NCBI RefSeq assembly: GCF_020442045.1
Contig: NZ_JAGRLA010000008.1
Location: forward strand, 1 to 52,728
Length of the DNA stretch: 52,728 nt
From: Bauldia sp.
GTDB taxonomy: Bacteria; Pseudomonadota; Alphaproteobacteria; Rhizobiales; Kaistiaceae
Direction: 5' to 3'
The notes below the pieces were generated by a model that was not told the DNA's origin, made no database searches, and worked only from the letters and a program-made list of their open reading frames with translations. The position numbers and the translations under genes are program-made. Below are positions 7,073-14,758 of the stretch, in pieces. The first letter of the stretch is position 1; the number at the start of each line of letters is the position of its first letter.

Positions 7073-8704
7073 CTACTCCGCAGGCTGTGACACGAGCGGC
7101 CGGTCTGCTGTACCAACGCCGAAGCGGACCCCTTTCAGCGTCGCGCGGGTGTTCAGGGCACACAGGATGGCCCCCGACAGGAACAGCACGCCGCCGATGG
7201 CCCGCAGCAGATAGTAGGGCGCCATGGCCTGAACGGATTGCAGGAAGCTGTAGCTCAGCGCGCCATTCGCGTCGTAGGTACGCCACATCAGGCCCTGGGT
7301 GATGCCGGCGTTCCACATCGCCACGACGTAGATGAAGGTTCCCGCGACGGCGAGCCAGAAGTGCCATTCGACAGCCCGGGGCCAAGCCATGTCTTCGCGG
7401 CCGGAAAGCTGCGGAACAAGCGTGTAGATCGCTCCGAAGACGATCATCGCGACCCAGCCGAGAGTGCCGGAGTGAACGTGGCCGACAGTCCAGTCGGTGT
7501 AGTGGGACAACGAGTTGACCGGACGGATGGCGAGGAAGGATCCCTCGAAGGTCGACAGGCCGTAGAACACGGCCGCGACGAACATGAAGCGCAGGGTCGC
7601 GTCGTCCCGCACCTTGTGCCAGGCGCCGTTCAGCGTCGCGATCGCGTTTCCGGCGGAGGCCCAGCTCGGCACCAGCAGCATCACCGAGAACGTCATTCCC
7701 AGTGTCTGCACCCAGTATGGCAGCGCGGTATAGTGCAGGTGGTGCGATCCCACCCAGATGTAGAAGAAGACGATCCCCCAGAAGCTGACGATCGACAGCC
7801 GGTAGGACCAGATCGGGCGTCCCGACCGCACGGGCAGGAAGTAGTAGAGCATCCCGAGGAAGCCCGCGGTGAGGAAGAAGGCGACGGCGTTATGGCCGTA
7901 CCACCACTGTACCATCGCGTCCTGAACGCCGGCCCAGATGGTGAAGCTCTTCGTTCCGGCGAAGCTCACCGGCAGCGCCAGGTTGTTGACGATGTGCAGC
8001 ATCGCCACCACCAGGATAAACGCCAGGTAATACCAGTTGGCGACGTAGATATGCGGCTCCTTGCGGCGCGCCAGGGTCCGCATATAGAGGGCGAAATAGA
8101 CGACCCAGATCACCACCAGCCAGAGATCGGCATACCATTCCGCCTCGGCATATTCCTTCGACTGGGTGCTGCCCATCAGGTAGCCGGTGACAGCCCAGAC
8201 GCAAAAGAGGTTGAAGCCGATCAGGACCACCCAGGGACTGACCGAATCCGCGAGCCTGGCGCGCGACGTCCGCTGCAGCACGTGGAAGGAGGTCGCGATC
8301 AGCGCGTTGCCGCCGAAGCCGAAGATCACACCGGTGGTGTGGAAGGGACGCAGGCGGCCAAAGCTGGTGGCCGGCCACGGCGGAGTTGCCTCCGGCCAGT
8401 AGAGCAGCGCCGCCACCCAGACGCCGACGCCCATCGCGATGACCGCCCAGATCAGGGTCATCACGATGCCGAAGCGCGTCGGCTCGTCATAATAGTTTTG
8501 CTCGCGGTCCGCCCGCGGCGACGGCTTGTCGAGGGCCCCGGCCAGCGCAATGGCGAGGAAGAGGCCGAGGATGAGCGCCATCGTGCCGTGAACCGCCATC
8601 GGACCCTGGCGGGCCGCCGCGGCCATCGTCAGTCCGATGACGCTCAGGATGATGGCAATGAACAGCCCCGTCTGGCGTTCTGCGATGGTCAGGGATCGGA
8701 TCAT
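7073..8704 (-). CDS. ccoN: cbb3 oxidase catalytic subunit CcoN
   Basis: CcoN is the proton-pumping catalytic subunit that reduces oxygen at a heme b3-CuB site and has high oxygen affinity. The protein has 12 membrane helices and the expected ligand segments: FHTTGVIFGFGGNAL (heme b), WWYGHNAVAFFLTAGFLG (CuB and Tyr region), GSHHLHYTALPYWVQTLG (CuB histidines) and DWTVGHVHSGTLGW (heme ligands). ATG at 8704 gives 543 residues; a GTG at 8716 would add four. It follows the Rrf2 regulator gene by about 22 bases, so oxidase and regulator are probably one operon. Confidence 0.95.
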   Translation of the reverse strand: MIRSLTIAERQTGLFIAIILSVIGLTMAAAARQGPMAVHGTMALILGLFLAIALAGALDKPSPRADREQNYYDEPTRFGIVMTLIWAVIAMGVGVWVAALLYWPEATPPWPATSFGRLRPFHTTGVIFGFGGNALIATSFHVLQRTSRARLADSVSPWVVLIGFNLFCVWAVTGYLMGSTQSKEYAEAEWYADLWLVVIWVVYFALYMRTLARRKEPHIYVANWYYLAFILVVAMLHIVNNLALPVSFAGTKSFTIWAGVQDAMVQWWYGHNAVAFFLTAGFLGMLYYFLPVRSGRPIWSYRLSIVSFWGIVFFYIWVGSHHLHYTALPYWVQTLGMTFSVMLLVPSWASAGNAIATLNGAWHKVRDDATLRFMFVAAVFYGLSTFEGSFLAIRPVNSLSHYTDWTVGHVHSGTLGWVAMIVFGAIYTLVPQLSGREDMAWPRAVEWHFWLAVAGTFIYVVAMWNAGITQGLMWRTYDANGALSYSFLQSVQAMAPYYLLRAIGGVLFLSGAILCALNTRATLKGVRFGVGTADRPLVSQPAE

Positions 8705-8726
8705 GCCGCGGTCCACTATGTCCGGA

Positions 8727-9143
8727 TCACGCGGCAGCGGCCGCTGGCAGCGCGATGTCGGCCAGCGTCGAGCCGTCGAGGTCCCTGAGGAAGGCCGCCT
8801 CGGCCGAGCGCAACCGTGCCTTCAGGCGACAGCATCCGGTGATCGTGCAGTCGCCACCACCGGGCGCGAAGCACTCGACGATCGCCTGTCCCTCTTCGAG
8901 CAGGCGGACGATGGTACCAATGGTGATCTCGCTCGGAGACTTTGCGAGGACAGCTCCGCCTCCGCCGCCGCGGCGGGTCTCGATCAACCCGCCCCTTGCG
9001 AGCCGCTGCATGATCTTCGCCAGGTGATGACGCGACAGCCTGAACTCTTCGGCGATCTCGGCCGTCGAGAACGCGGTTCCCGGCGAACTCGCCATCCTCA
9101 TCATCATCCGGAGGCCATAGTCGGTGAAGGATGTCAGGCGCAT
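8727..9143 (-). CDS. Rrf2-family iron-sulfur regulator at head of cco operon
   Basis: A 138-residue Rrf2-family regulator beginning MRLTSFTDYGLRMMMRMA, with a winged helix-turn-helix at about residues 28-55 and ligand cysteines C91, C99 and C104/C105 (CTITGCC). The cluster pattern is that of NO-sensing NsrR rather than IscR. A Gly-rich insertion (RRGGGGGA) fills the wing. It is the first gene before ccoN, and an imperfect palindrome at 9157-9183 overlaps its upstream region. This suggests that oxidase expression responds to NO or cluster status. Ten extra residues are possible from an upstream ATG at 9173. Confidence 0.85.
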   Translation of the reverse strand: MRLTSFTDYGLRMMMRMASSPGTAFSTAEIAEEFRLSRHHLAKIMQRLARGGLIETRRGGGGGAVLAKSPSEITIGTIVRLLEEGQAIVECFAPGGGDCTITGCCRLKARLRSAEAAFLRDLDGSTLADIALPAAAAA

Positions 9144-9156
9144 CTTTCGTTCGTGT

Positions 9157-9183
9157 TTAATTGGTATTTGCAATGCACATTAA
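9157..9183. promoter_or_regulatory. Imperfect palindrome upstream of rrf2-cco operon
   Basis: TTAAT and ATTAA ends enclose an inner GTATT-tgc-AATGC, giving 9 of 13 complementary pairs. The inner part resembles an NsrR operator core. It lies 14-40 bases before the Rrf2 start and is a candidate autoregulatory operator for the cco operon. Confidence 0.5.
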
Positions 9184-9304
9184 TCAGCTTGTCCCGAGAT
9201 GCAAGCCCGCATGAGCCGGTGCATCTCTTCGTCACACCACGCCGTCCGCCGATGCCGGACGCGGCTTGCCCTGGCGCGATCCGCGGCGGGGACCGCGCCC
9301 CGCG

Positions 9305-10147
9305 TCATGCCGAAATGACCTGACGCAGGGTTGCGAGAGCCGGCGCAACGAGCGCCTCTTCCGCGTCGGTCGATGTGACGGCATAGATGGGATAGGAGAA
9401 TTTCGGCGCTTCGGGCACCAGGTGGAGTTCCCCGGATTCGATATAGCGCTTGACTGCCTGCGACCTGAAATAGCCGGTCCCGCCCGCTGTCAGCAGATAG
9501 CCAAGGGCCAGCGGGCCGAAATCAAAGGAAAGACCCGACGTCCCCGCATCAGGAAAAGCCGAGCTGAACTCCCGCGCGAATTCCGGTCCCCAGTCCACCG
9601 TCAGGAAGCCGGGATCGTCGACGGTCCCGGCGTCTGGATCACTTGTCACCAGAACGAGCTTCTCGTCGAGCAACAGCTCGATACGCAATCCCGGCCGATG
9701 CGACGGCGCGTACATGACAGCGGCATCGACCAACCCATCCGCGACCTGATCGATCAGGTCCCATGGTACGTCGACATGGGCGCGCAGGGCGAGTTCGGGC
9801 AGCGCCTTTCGCATCCCCACCACCCAGTCGAGGAGGAGCGGCTGCCAGAGGCTCGTCTCGGCGCCGACGGTCAATACCGATTGGTGCCCTTCGGGCACCG
9901 CCACCACATTCCTTACCCGCTGCCACAGTTGGACGAAGGTCGGGGCATGGCGGAGGAACTGTTCGCCGGCCGGCGTCAGGGATGCGCCGGCCTTGTTGCG
10001 GACGAACAGGGGTCGTCCGAGCTTCTCCTCGAGCGTACGGACGCGTGCACTCACCGTCGTCTGGGCAACGTTCAGCCGTTCTGCCGCCCTGACAAAGCTG
10101 CCGGTCGATACGATTTCGAGAAAGGTTCGGGCGAGCTCAACGTCCAC
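9305..10147 (-). CDS. LysR-family transcriptional regulator
   Basis: The protein begins with a standard LysR winged helix (VDVELARTFLEIVSTGSF, then AAERLNVAQTTVSARVRTLEEKLG and LFVRNKAG, residues 1-65) followed by a periplasmic-binding-like effector domain. I chose the GTG at 10147, giving 280 residues, because family members start at this point; ATG codons further upstream (for example 10198) would add a basic extension without homology. No ribosome site stands out. Its right-hand neighbour is only a decayed oxidase gene, so its regulated target cannot be read from context. The effector is unknown. Confidence 0.85.
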   Translation of the reverse strand: MDVELARTFLEIVSTGSFVRAAERLNVAQTTVSARVRTLEEKLGRPLFVRNKAGASLTPAGEQFLRHAPTFVQLWQRVRNVVAVPEGHQSVLTVGAETSLWQPLLLDWVVGMRKALPELALRAHVDVPWDLIDQVADGLVDAAVMYAPSHRPGLRIELLLDEKLVLVTSDPDAGTVDDPGFLTVDWGPEFAREFSSAFPDAGTSGLSFDFGPLALGYLLTAGGTGYFRSQAVKRYIESGELHLVPEAPKFSYPIYAVTSTDAEEALVAPALATLRQVISA

Positions 10148-10537
10148 ACGGCGATTGATAGCATAAAAACTGCAGCAAATCCCTCTTCTGCGCTGCATCG
10201 CTGGTTTTGCAGCACACCACCCACGGCCGTTCTTCCTGCTGTTCCCCAGGCGGCGCCTCCCGGTTTGCCCGAGATTTGATCGCAAGTTTTTTGATTTGAA
10301 AGTCCAATTATATTCGTTTGTATGGCTTCATCTTTGGTGAGACGGTGACGGCATCAGCTCTGCCAGCGAGTGTTCCAATGTCGGAACCAAAGCCATCCGG
10401 AAACCCTTTCGGCGGCCAGAGGCGCGCCGGGCCGGCGGTTGCGGGACAACGCCGCCGCGGGCGTCGCGACAGCCGCTCCCGCCTCCTGCGGCGTGGCTGG
10501 CCCCGCATGGCGGCCCGTCCTCCGACCCTGCGCGCTC
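10148..10537. other. Gene-free stretch upstream of LysR gene
   Basis: This 390-base stretch separates the LysR start from the ctaD remnant. It contains an AT-rich patch near 10275-10325 that could hold a promoter, and open frames without any recognisable protein. The part next to 10538 may be scrambled sequence left from the loss of the rest of ctaD. Confidence 0.4.
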
Positions 10538-10939
10538 CACGACATCTACTCCGTGGTGGCCCGCTTCCACTGCGTTCTGTCGCTCGGCGCCGTCTTCGCG
10601 ATCTTCGGCGGCTGGTACTACTGGTTCCCGAAGATGAGCGGCTACATGGACAACGACAAGATCGGCAAGCTGCGCTTCTGGGTCACCTTCATCGGCGTCA
10701 ACCTGGTGGTCTTCCCGCAGCATTTCCTCGGTCAGTCGGGCATGCCGCGCCGCTATGCCGACTACCCGGACGCCTTCGCCGGCTGGAACAAGGTGTCGTC
10801 GATCGGCATGTGGGCCGCCTTCGCCAAGAAGCGCGAAGCCGGCAACAACCCGTGGGGCCCGGGCGCCACGACGCTCGAGTGGCAGCTTTCCTCGCCGCCG
10901 CCATTCCACCAGTGGGAGGTATTGCCGAGGATCAATTGA
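10538..10939 (+). pseudogene. Decayed 3' fragment of aa3 oxidase subunit I (ctaD)
   Basis: From a His codon at 10538 to the TGA at 10937-10939 the frame matches the C-terminal quarter of aa3-type cytochrome c oxidase subunit [58 protein letters not shown] and [20 protein letters not shown]. Nothing upstream matches the rest of the protein. The heme-ligand segment, normally VVAHFHYV, reads VVARFHCV, losing an essential histidine. About 20-25 residues are missing after SSIG, where the last membrane helix should be. It cannot work as an oxidase. Retention of an open frame suggests recent decay. Confidence 0.85.
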
Positions 10940-10962
10940 GGGCCACCATCGGCCGCCATCTC

Positions 10963-11337
10963 TCAGGTTTCGCGATCGAGCAACACCTCCCGCAGGACGA
11001 CGGCGTCGTTGTGTGCCTGGTCACGTGCGGCATAGACGAGGGTGAGGGTGCCGGCCCGTGCGACGTCGCGCAGCCGGTCGAGATCATCGCCAAAGGTGGC
11101 GAGCTCCGCCCGATAACGGCTGCGGAACGCCTGCCAGCGCCGGGGATCATGGCCGAACCACTTTCGCAGCTCCGTGCTCGGAGCAAGGTCCTTGGCCCAT
11201 TCGTCGATCGCCGCCTCGGCCTTGCTGACCCCGCGCGGCCACAAACGGTCGACGAGAACGCGACGACCGTCGTCGTCGGTGGCCGGCTCGTAGGCGCGCT
11301 TCAGCCTGATTCTGTCTGCGTCGATCTTCCCGGTCAT
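10963..11337 (-). CDS. DUF488 family protein (YeaO-like)
   Basis: The protein carries the DUF488 signature IRLKRAYEP, DDGRRVLVDRLWPRGVSK and WAKDLAPSTELRKWFGHDP, ending in TLVYAARDQAHNDAVVLREVL. The function of the family is not established. From the ATG at 11337 it has 124 residues; an upstream start at 11373 would add 12. It sits by itself on the minus strand between the ctaD remnant and the divergent cyclo-ligase gene, 103 bases away. Small DUF488 proteins often occur near heme, globin and nitrate/nitrite genes, which fits here. Confidence 0.85.
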   Translation of the reverse strand: MTGKIDADRIRLKRAYEPATDDDGRRVLVDRLWPRGVSKAEAAIDEWAKDLAPSTELRKWFGHDPRRWQAFRSRYRAELATFGDDLDRLRDVARAGTLTLVYAARDQAHNDAVVLREVLLDRET

Positions 11338-11440
11338 GTTCCCGCTACCCCGCTTCACCATCCGGCCGGACAACCGGGCCGGTCGAAATGCGCCGCCGGG
11401 ACGGTTCCCGGCCAGTCCATGACGGATACAATGGTGCTTC

Positions 11441-12151
11441 GTGATGACCGCGCCCTATGACAACGACGAAGTCTTCGGACACTACGCGTCCCCGCCCTGC
11501 TTCATGCACGAGCTGGACCCGGCTTATCTCGGCGTGCCGGAAATGCATGACCGTGACGTCAAGGACTGGCGCAGGGCCGAGCGGCGGCGCCTGATCGCCA
11601 GGCGGCTTGCTCTCCACCCGGACGAACGGCAGCATGCTTCGGCGCGGATCCGCCATCGGCTGGACGAGACCGTCGGCGATCCGTCCGGACTCGTCGTCAG
11701 CGGCTACTGGCCATGGCGGGGTGAGCCGGACCTGCGCGCCTGGCTGGCTCTCGTGCATGCCCGCGGCGGCCGATGCGCGCTGCCGGTGGTGACCGCCAGG
11801 AACGAACCACTCACGTTCCGCCACTGGCAGCCTGGCGACCGCATGGCTCGCGGGTCGCACGGCATTCCGGAGCCCGTCCATGGCGAGGCCGTCGTTCCCG
11901 ATGTCGTCGTCGCCCCGGTCGTCGGGTTCGATGATTCCGGCTATCGACTGGGATATGGCGGCGGTTTCTACGACCGAACGCTTGCCCACCTGTCGGCGCG
12001 ACCGCGGGCGATCGGCGTCGGATTCTCGGCTGCCCATATCCCCACCATCCATCCCCGGCCGCATGACATCTCGATGGACCTCATCGTTACCGAACGCGAG
12101 GTTCATGCCGCGACCGCGCCCCGGGCCGACGTCCCCGGCTTGCGTTTCTAG
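11441..12151 (+). CDS. 5-formyltetrahydrofolate cyclo-ligase family protein
   Basis: The C-terminal 200 residues form the cyclo-ligase domain that converts 5-formyltetrahydrofolate to 5,10-methenyltetrahydrofolate with ATP. It is recognised from RRAERRRLIARRLAL (phosphate-binding basic segment), LPVV..R.EPLTFR and the signature LGYGGGFYDRTLA. In front lies an extra segment of about 40 residues containing ASPPCFMHELDPAYLG, not part of the usual enzyme. The first codons are GTG-ATG at 11441/11444. The stop overlaps the convergent redoxin gene by 4 bases. It may serve a specialised function rather than housekeeping folate salvage, given the extension and neighbours. Confidence 0.88.
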   Translation: MMTAPYDNDEVFGHYASPPCFMHELDPAYLGVPEMHDRDVKDWRRAERRRLIARRLALHPDERQHASARIRHRLDETVGDPSGLVVSGYWPWRGEPDLRAWLALVHARGGRCALPVVTARNEPLTFRHWQPGDRMARGSHGIPEPVHGEAVVPDVVVAPVVGFDDSGYRLGYGGGFYDRTLAHLSARPRAIGVGFSAAHIPTIHPRPHDISMDLIVTEREVHAATAPRADVPGLRF

Positions 12152-12609
12152 GTCTCGGCGAGCAGACCCCCGATATCGGCGCCAACGCGAAGATCGTCCT
12201 CCGCTCCGAAAGCCTGTCTCCGGATCCGTCCCGCCCGATCGATCAGGACGAGCGTCGGCGTGCCTTTCATACCATAGGCGGCCATCGTCAAGGGGATTGC
12301 TCCATCCGGTGACGGCTGGTCGACCGCCACCGGAAAGGCGATGCGGTATTCGGCGATGAAGGCGGCAAGGGATACCGGCTTCATGGCATCATGGTGCTCG
12401 AAGACAGTGTGGATGCCGATGACCGCGACGTCGTTCGGCGAGAACAGCTCGGCGATCCGCTGCGCCTGGGGAATCCCCGACCTGACGCATCCGGGGCAGA
12501 GCATCTGGAAGGCGTGGAGCACGACGACCCGACCCCGCAGAGCCTCGAGCGTCAGGGGTTCGGCGGTATTGAACCACTGCGCTGCGTGCAGTTGCGGAGC
12601 GATCTTCAT
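12148..12609 (-). CDS. Thioredoxin-like redoxin (TlpA/peroxiredoxin fold)
   Basis: A 153-residue protein with a thioredoxin fold of the AhpC/TlpA type. The redox motif CPGC (residues 38-41) follows the strand VVVLHAFQ, and the cis-Pro segment GTPTLVLIDRAGRIR lies near residue 117. There is no signal peptide, so it probably acts in the cytoplasm as a disulfide reductase or peroxiredoxin-like protein. Its ATG overlaps the stop of the PAS gene (ATGA), so the two are translated together. This suggests a redox- or NO-linked sensing unit. Substrate unknown. Confidence 0.82.
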   Translation of the reverse strand: MKIAPQLHAAQWFNTAEPLTLEALRGRVVVLHAFQMLCPGCVRSGIPQAQRIAELFSPNDVAVIGIHTVFEHHDAMKPVSLAAFIAEYRIAFPVAVDQPSPDGAIPLTMAAYGMKGTPTLVLIDRAGRIRRQAFGAEDDLRVGADIGGLLAET

Positions 12610-13091
12610 CGACCTGCTCCTTCTTCCCCGACAGCCGCCATTGGCGCCTTCTCGAGATCGGCGACACGCCGCCTCAGGGTCCGGATCTCGTTGAACCGCG
12701 ACGTCACATCCCGGAGGATGGCCGCCATGCCGGTCGGCCTCGATCCGGATTCCGACAACGGCACAATCGTGAACTCCACCGATATCTGGCTCCCGTCCCG
12801 AGTGAGTGCCGGCACGGCGAGGAGATCACCGGAGCCGTAGCGGCTTTCTCCCGTCTCCATGACCCGGTCATAGCCGTCCGCGTGGCGCGCCCGAAGTCTC
12901 TCGGGGATGATCAGGTCAAGCGGCTGTCCGATCGCCTCTTCCGGGCTAAATCCGAAGATGCGTGCGGCGCCCGGGTTCCACAAGCGGATAATTCCCTGGC
13001 GATCGGCGACAAGGATCGCGTCCGCAACCGTTTCCAGAATTGCCGCACCGAGCTTTTCGGTGATGCTTGCCGGCTCGTCATTCACGGTCAT
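12606..13091 (-). CDS. PAS domain protein
   Basis: This 161-residue protein is one PAS domain (about residues 12-128) with the typical ILVADRQGIIRLWNPGAARI, FGFSPEEAIGQPLDLIIPE and IVPLSESGSRPTGMAAILRDVT segments, followed by a short charged helix (EIRTLRRRVADLEKA) that could dimerise. There is no output domain, so it may work as a stand-alone sensor bound to a partner. A GAGGAA ribosome site precedes the ATG. It is co-transcribed with the redoxin gene. The ligand or cofactor (heme, flavin or none) cannot be told from sequence. Confidence 0.88.
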   Translation of the reverse strand: MTVNDEPASITEKLGAAILETVADAILVADRQGIIRLWNPGAARIFGFSPEEAIGQPLDLIIPERLRARHADGYDRVMETGESRYGSGDLLAVPALTRDGSQISVEFTIVPLSESGSRPTGMAAILRDVTSRFNEIRTLRRRVADLEKAPMAAVGEEGAGR

Positions 13092-13194
13092 TGGGAAATT
13101 CCTCGCAGCAGGGATCCCCCGAGTCTGCCGGATAAGTCGGCGCAGACAAACGAATATTATTGGATTATCAGCGTAAGATTCTTGTTGTGAAATA

Positions 13195-13310
13195 GCGGGT
13201 CTGGCGGGCGTCTTCCCCAGCCTGCCTGCTCAAGGCAATCCCAAGCCCAAGCCCAAACCAGGCATAAAAGCCGCTGGGATGGACGCGCAGTCGGTCGCAT
13301 TGCCTTGAAT
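13195..13310 (-). mobile_element. IS3-family OrfB transposase remnant
   Basis: On the minus strand one frame reads LRVHPSGFYAWFG and then ALSRQAGEDARQT. This matches the N-terminal part of IS3-family OrfB transposases, where VHPSGFYAW and an SxRAxEDARQT segment lie at this spacing. The rest of the transposase, the DDE domain and the inverted repeats are not found, so this is a scrap left by a past insertion, at the border between the respiratory region and the catabolic island. Confidence 0.5.
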
Positions 13311-13600
13311 GTCGCGCGCCCCAGTGACCCCTCGCTGGTGTCCGCTGCCTCAGCCGCTTCCGTTCCCTGACCATCGCGGTGGCCGCGTTCCGTGGGGGAC
13401 GCTCGCTGGTGACGGCTTTCCGCCGGAGCGCCCACGGAGATCGTGTCGGATTGGCCTGCCGGCAGGCGAGTGGCGAGCGGCCGGAGACAGCCGTTCGGCG
13501 GATGGCGTTCCCTGGCCCAAATGAGACAGGCGATATCTCGCCACTGGTCGTCGATCACACGGCCGGCACCCAAGATGATTGACACGTCCCGCCTCTCCGT

Positions 13601-13618
13601 GTACCGATCGGTCGGTAC
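13601..13618. promoter_or_regulatory. TetR-type operator upstream of importer 1 operon
   Basis: GTACCGATCGGTCGGTAC is an 18-base near-palindrome (TACCGA and TCGGTA arms), 54 bases before the binding-protein start. The identical 18 bases occur at 31988-32005 and shorter versions at 39125 and 39153, each upstream of a catabolic operon. A TetR-family repressor gene lies in the same island. Confidence 0.8.
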
Positions 13619-13672
13619 GAGAAAGTTACGCCGAACGAAAATGTTGGACGAACAGCAATGGGAGGAATCGCA

Positions 13673-14758
13673 ATGTCTATCCAGGGAATTTCCCGCGGGT
13701 TACTGATCGCGGGAGCACTCGGAGTTTGTCTCGCGGGTCCCGCCTTCGCCGAAACCAAGACCCTGTCCGTCAAGCCGGGCGCACCGACTGACGTTCCGGA
13801 AAAATTCGCCAACAAGGACGTTGCGATCGCGGTGGTCCGCCAGCTCAACGTCGGCGACGTCTATCAGGCATGGATCTCCGGTGTCGAGGCCGAGGCTGAC
13901 CGTCTCGGCGTGAAGCTGACCGTCTATGATGCCGATGGCGACAACGCCAAGCAGGCGCTGCAGCTGCAGCAGGCGGCTGCGACAAGCCCCGACGCGATTC
14001 TCATCGGATGGGGCTTCGGCGACAGCCTTCAGGCGGGTCTCGAGGCGGCCTGTTCCGCCGGCATACCTGTCGTCGCTGCGAATGCCTCGGTCGAGGCTTC
14101 CGACTGCGTGACGCTTGTGAACCAGTCCGAGCATCTGATGATGCAGGGCATCATGGACCAGTTCAAAGCGGACATGGGTGGCGAGGTTAAGGGCGATGTC
14201 ATCTATGTCTACGTCGCGGGATACCGACCGCTCGATCTCCGCAACGAGGTCTGGGAGACGTTCAAGGCGGAAAATCCCGGTGTCAACCAGGTCGCCCAGA
14301 TCGGCGTGGTGAACGCCAACACCGCCGCGCAGACTGCCGACCAGGCCAAGGCCGCGCTGTCGGCAAATCCCGACACCATCGCGATCATCGCGCCTTATGA
14401 CGAATTCACGAAGGGTGCCGCGCTCGCGATCACCGAGCTCGGCTTGCAGGACAAGGTGAAGACCTACGGGATGGACATCTCGACGGCGGACATCGCGGTC
14501 ATGACCGAGGACGGCAGTCCGTGGGTCGCCACCGCGACGACGGATATGGCGAACTTCGGTGCCGTGTCGCTTCGGGTAGCGGCCGGCGAGATCACCGATG
14601 CCTACGACGGCAATGATCTGCAGATTCCGCCGCTGGTGATCACCCAGGAGGATCTGCGCACGAAGGGGATCAAGAACGTCGAGCAGCTCGGCGAAGCCTT
14701 TCCCGCTCTGGCTACGCCGAATCTCGCTGAAGCGCCCTGGATGGCCAAGCTGGACTGA
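13673..14758 (+). CDS. Ribose-type ABC importer, substrate-binding protein 1
   Basis: This is a 361-residue periplasmic binding protein of the RbsB type. The ATG at 13673 follows GGGAGGAA; an ATG 15 bases upstream lies in front of that site and is less likely. A signal peptide ends near residue 26 (LAGPAFA). The mature part has the sugar-binding fold pattern: a strand DVAIAVV, the segment AATSPDAILIGWGF where RbsB proteins bind sugar, and AGIPVVAANASV. The stop overlaps the ATPase start by one base. A TetR-type operator lies just upstream. Such proteins bind pentoses, polyols, autoinducer-2 or other small hydroxylated compounds; the ligand here is unknown. Confidence 0.88.
   Translation: MSIQGISRGLLIAGALGVCLAGPAFAETKTLSVKPGAPTDVPEKFANKDVAIAVVRQLNVGDVYQAWISGVEAEADRLGVKLTVYDADGDNAKQALQLQQAAATSPDAILIGWGFGDSLQAGLEAACSAGIPVVAANASVEASDCVTLVNQSEHLMMQGIMDQFKADMGGEVKGDVIYVYVAGYRPLDLRNEVWETFKAENPGVNQVAQIGVVNANTAAQTADQAKAALSANPDTIAIIAPYDEFTKGAALAITELGLQDKVKTYGMDISTADIAVMTEDGSPWVATATTDMANFGAVSLRVAAGEITDAYDGNDLQIPPLVITQEDLRTKGIKNVEQLGEAFPALATPNLAEAPWMAKLD

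Larger units (their letters stand above)
13092..13672. other. 580-base gap with IS scrap and promoter
   Basis: No intact gene lies between the PAS gene and the importer operon. The left half holds a remnant of an IS3-type transposase (13195-13310) and a short CAAGCC direct repeat near 13242-13256. The right end carries the TetR-type operator at 13601-13618 and the ribosome site of the binding-protein gene. The middle part, 13320-13590, contains only frames without recognisable content. Confidence 0.5.

Noticed and set aside
7238..8788. 516-codon open frame on the plus strand
   Set aside because: Antisense to ccoN, whose 12 helices and ligands are certain.
13242..13256. Short CAAGCC direct repeat
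   Set aside because: Only two to three units of six bases, no spacer structure, so not a CRISPR or meaningful satellite.
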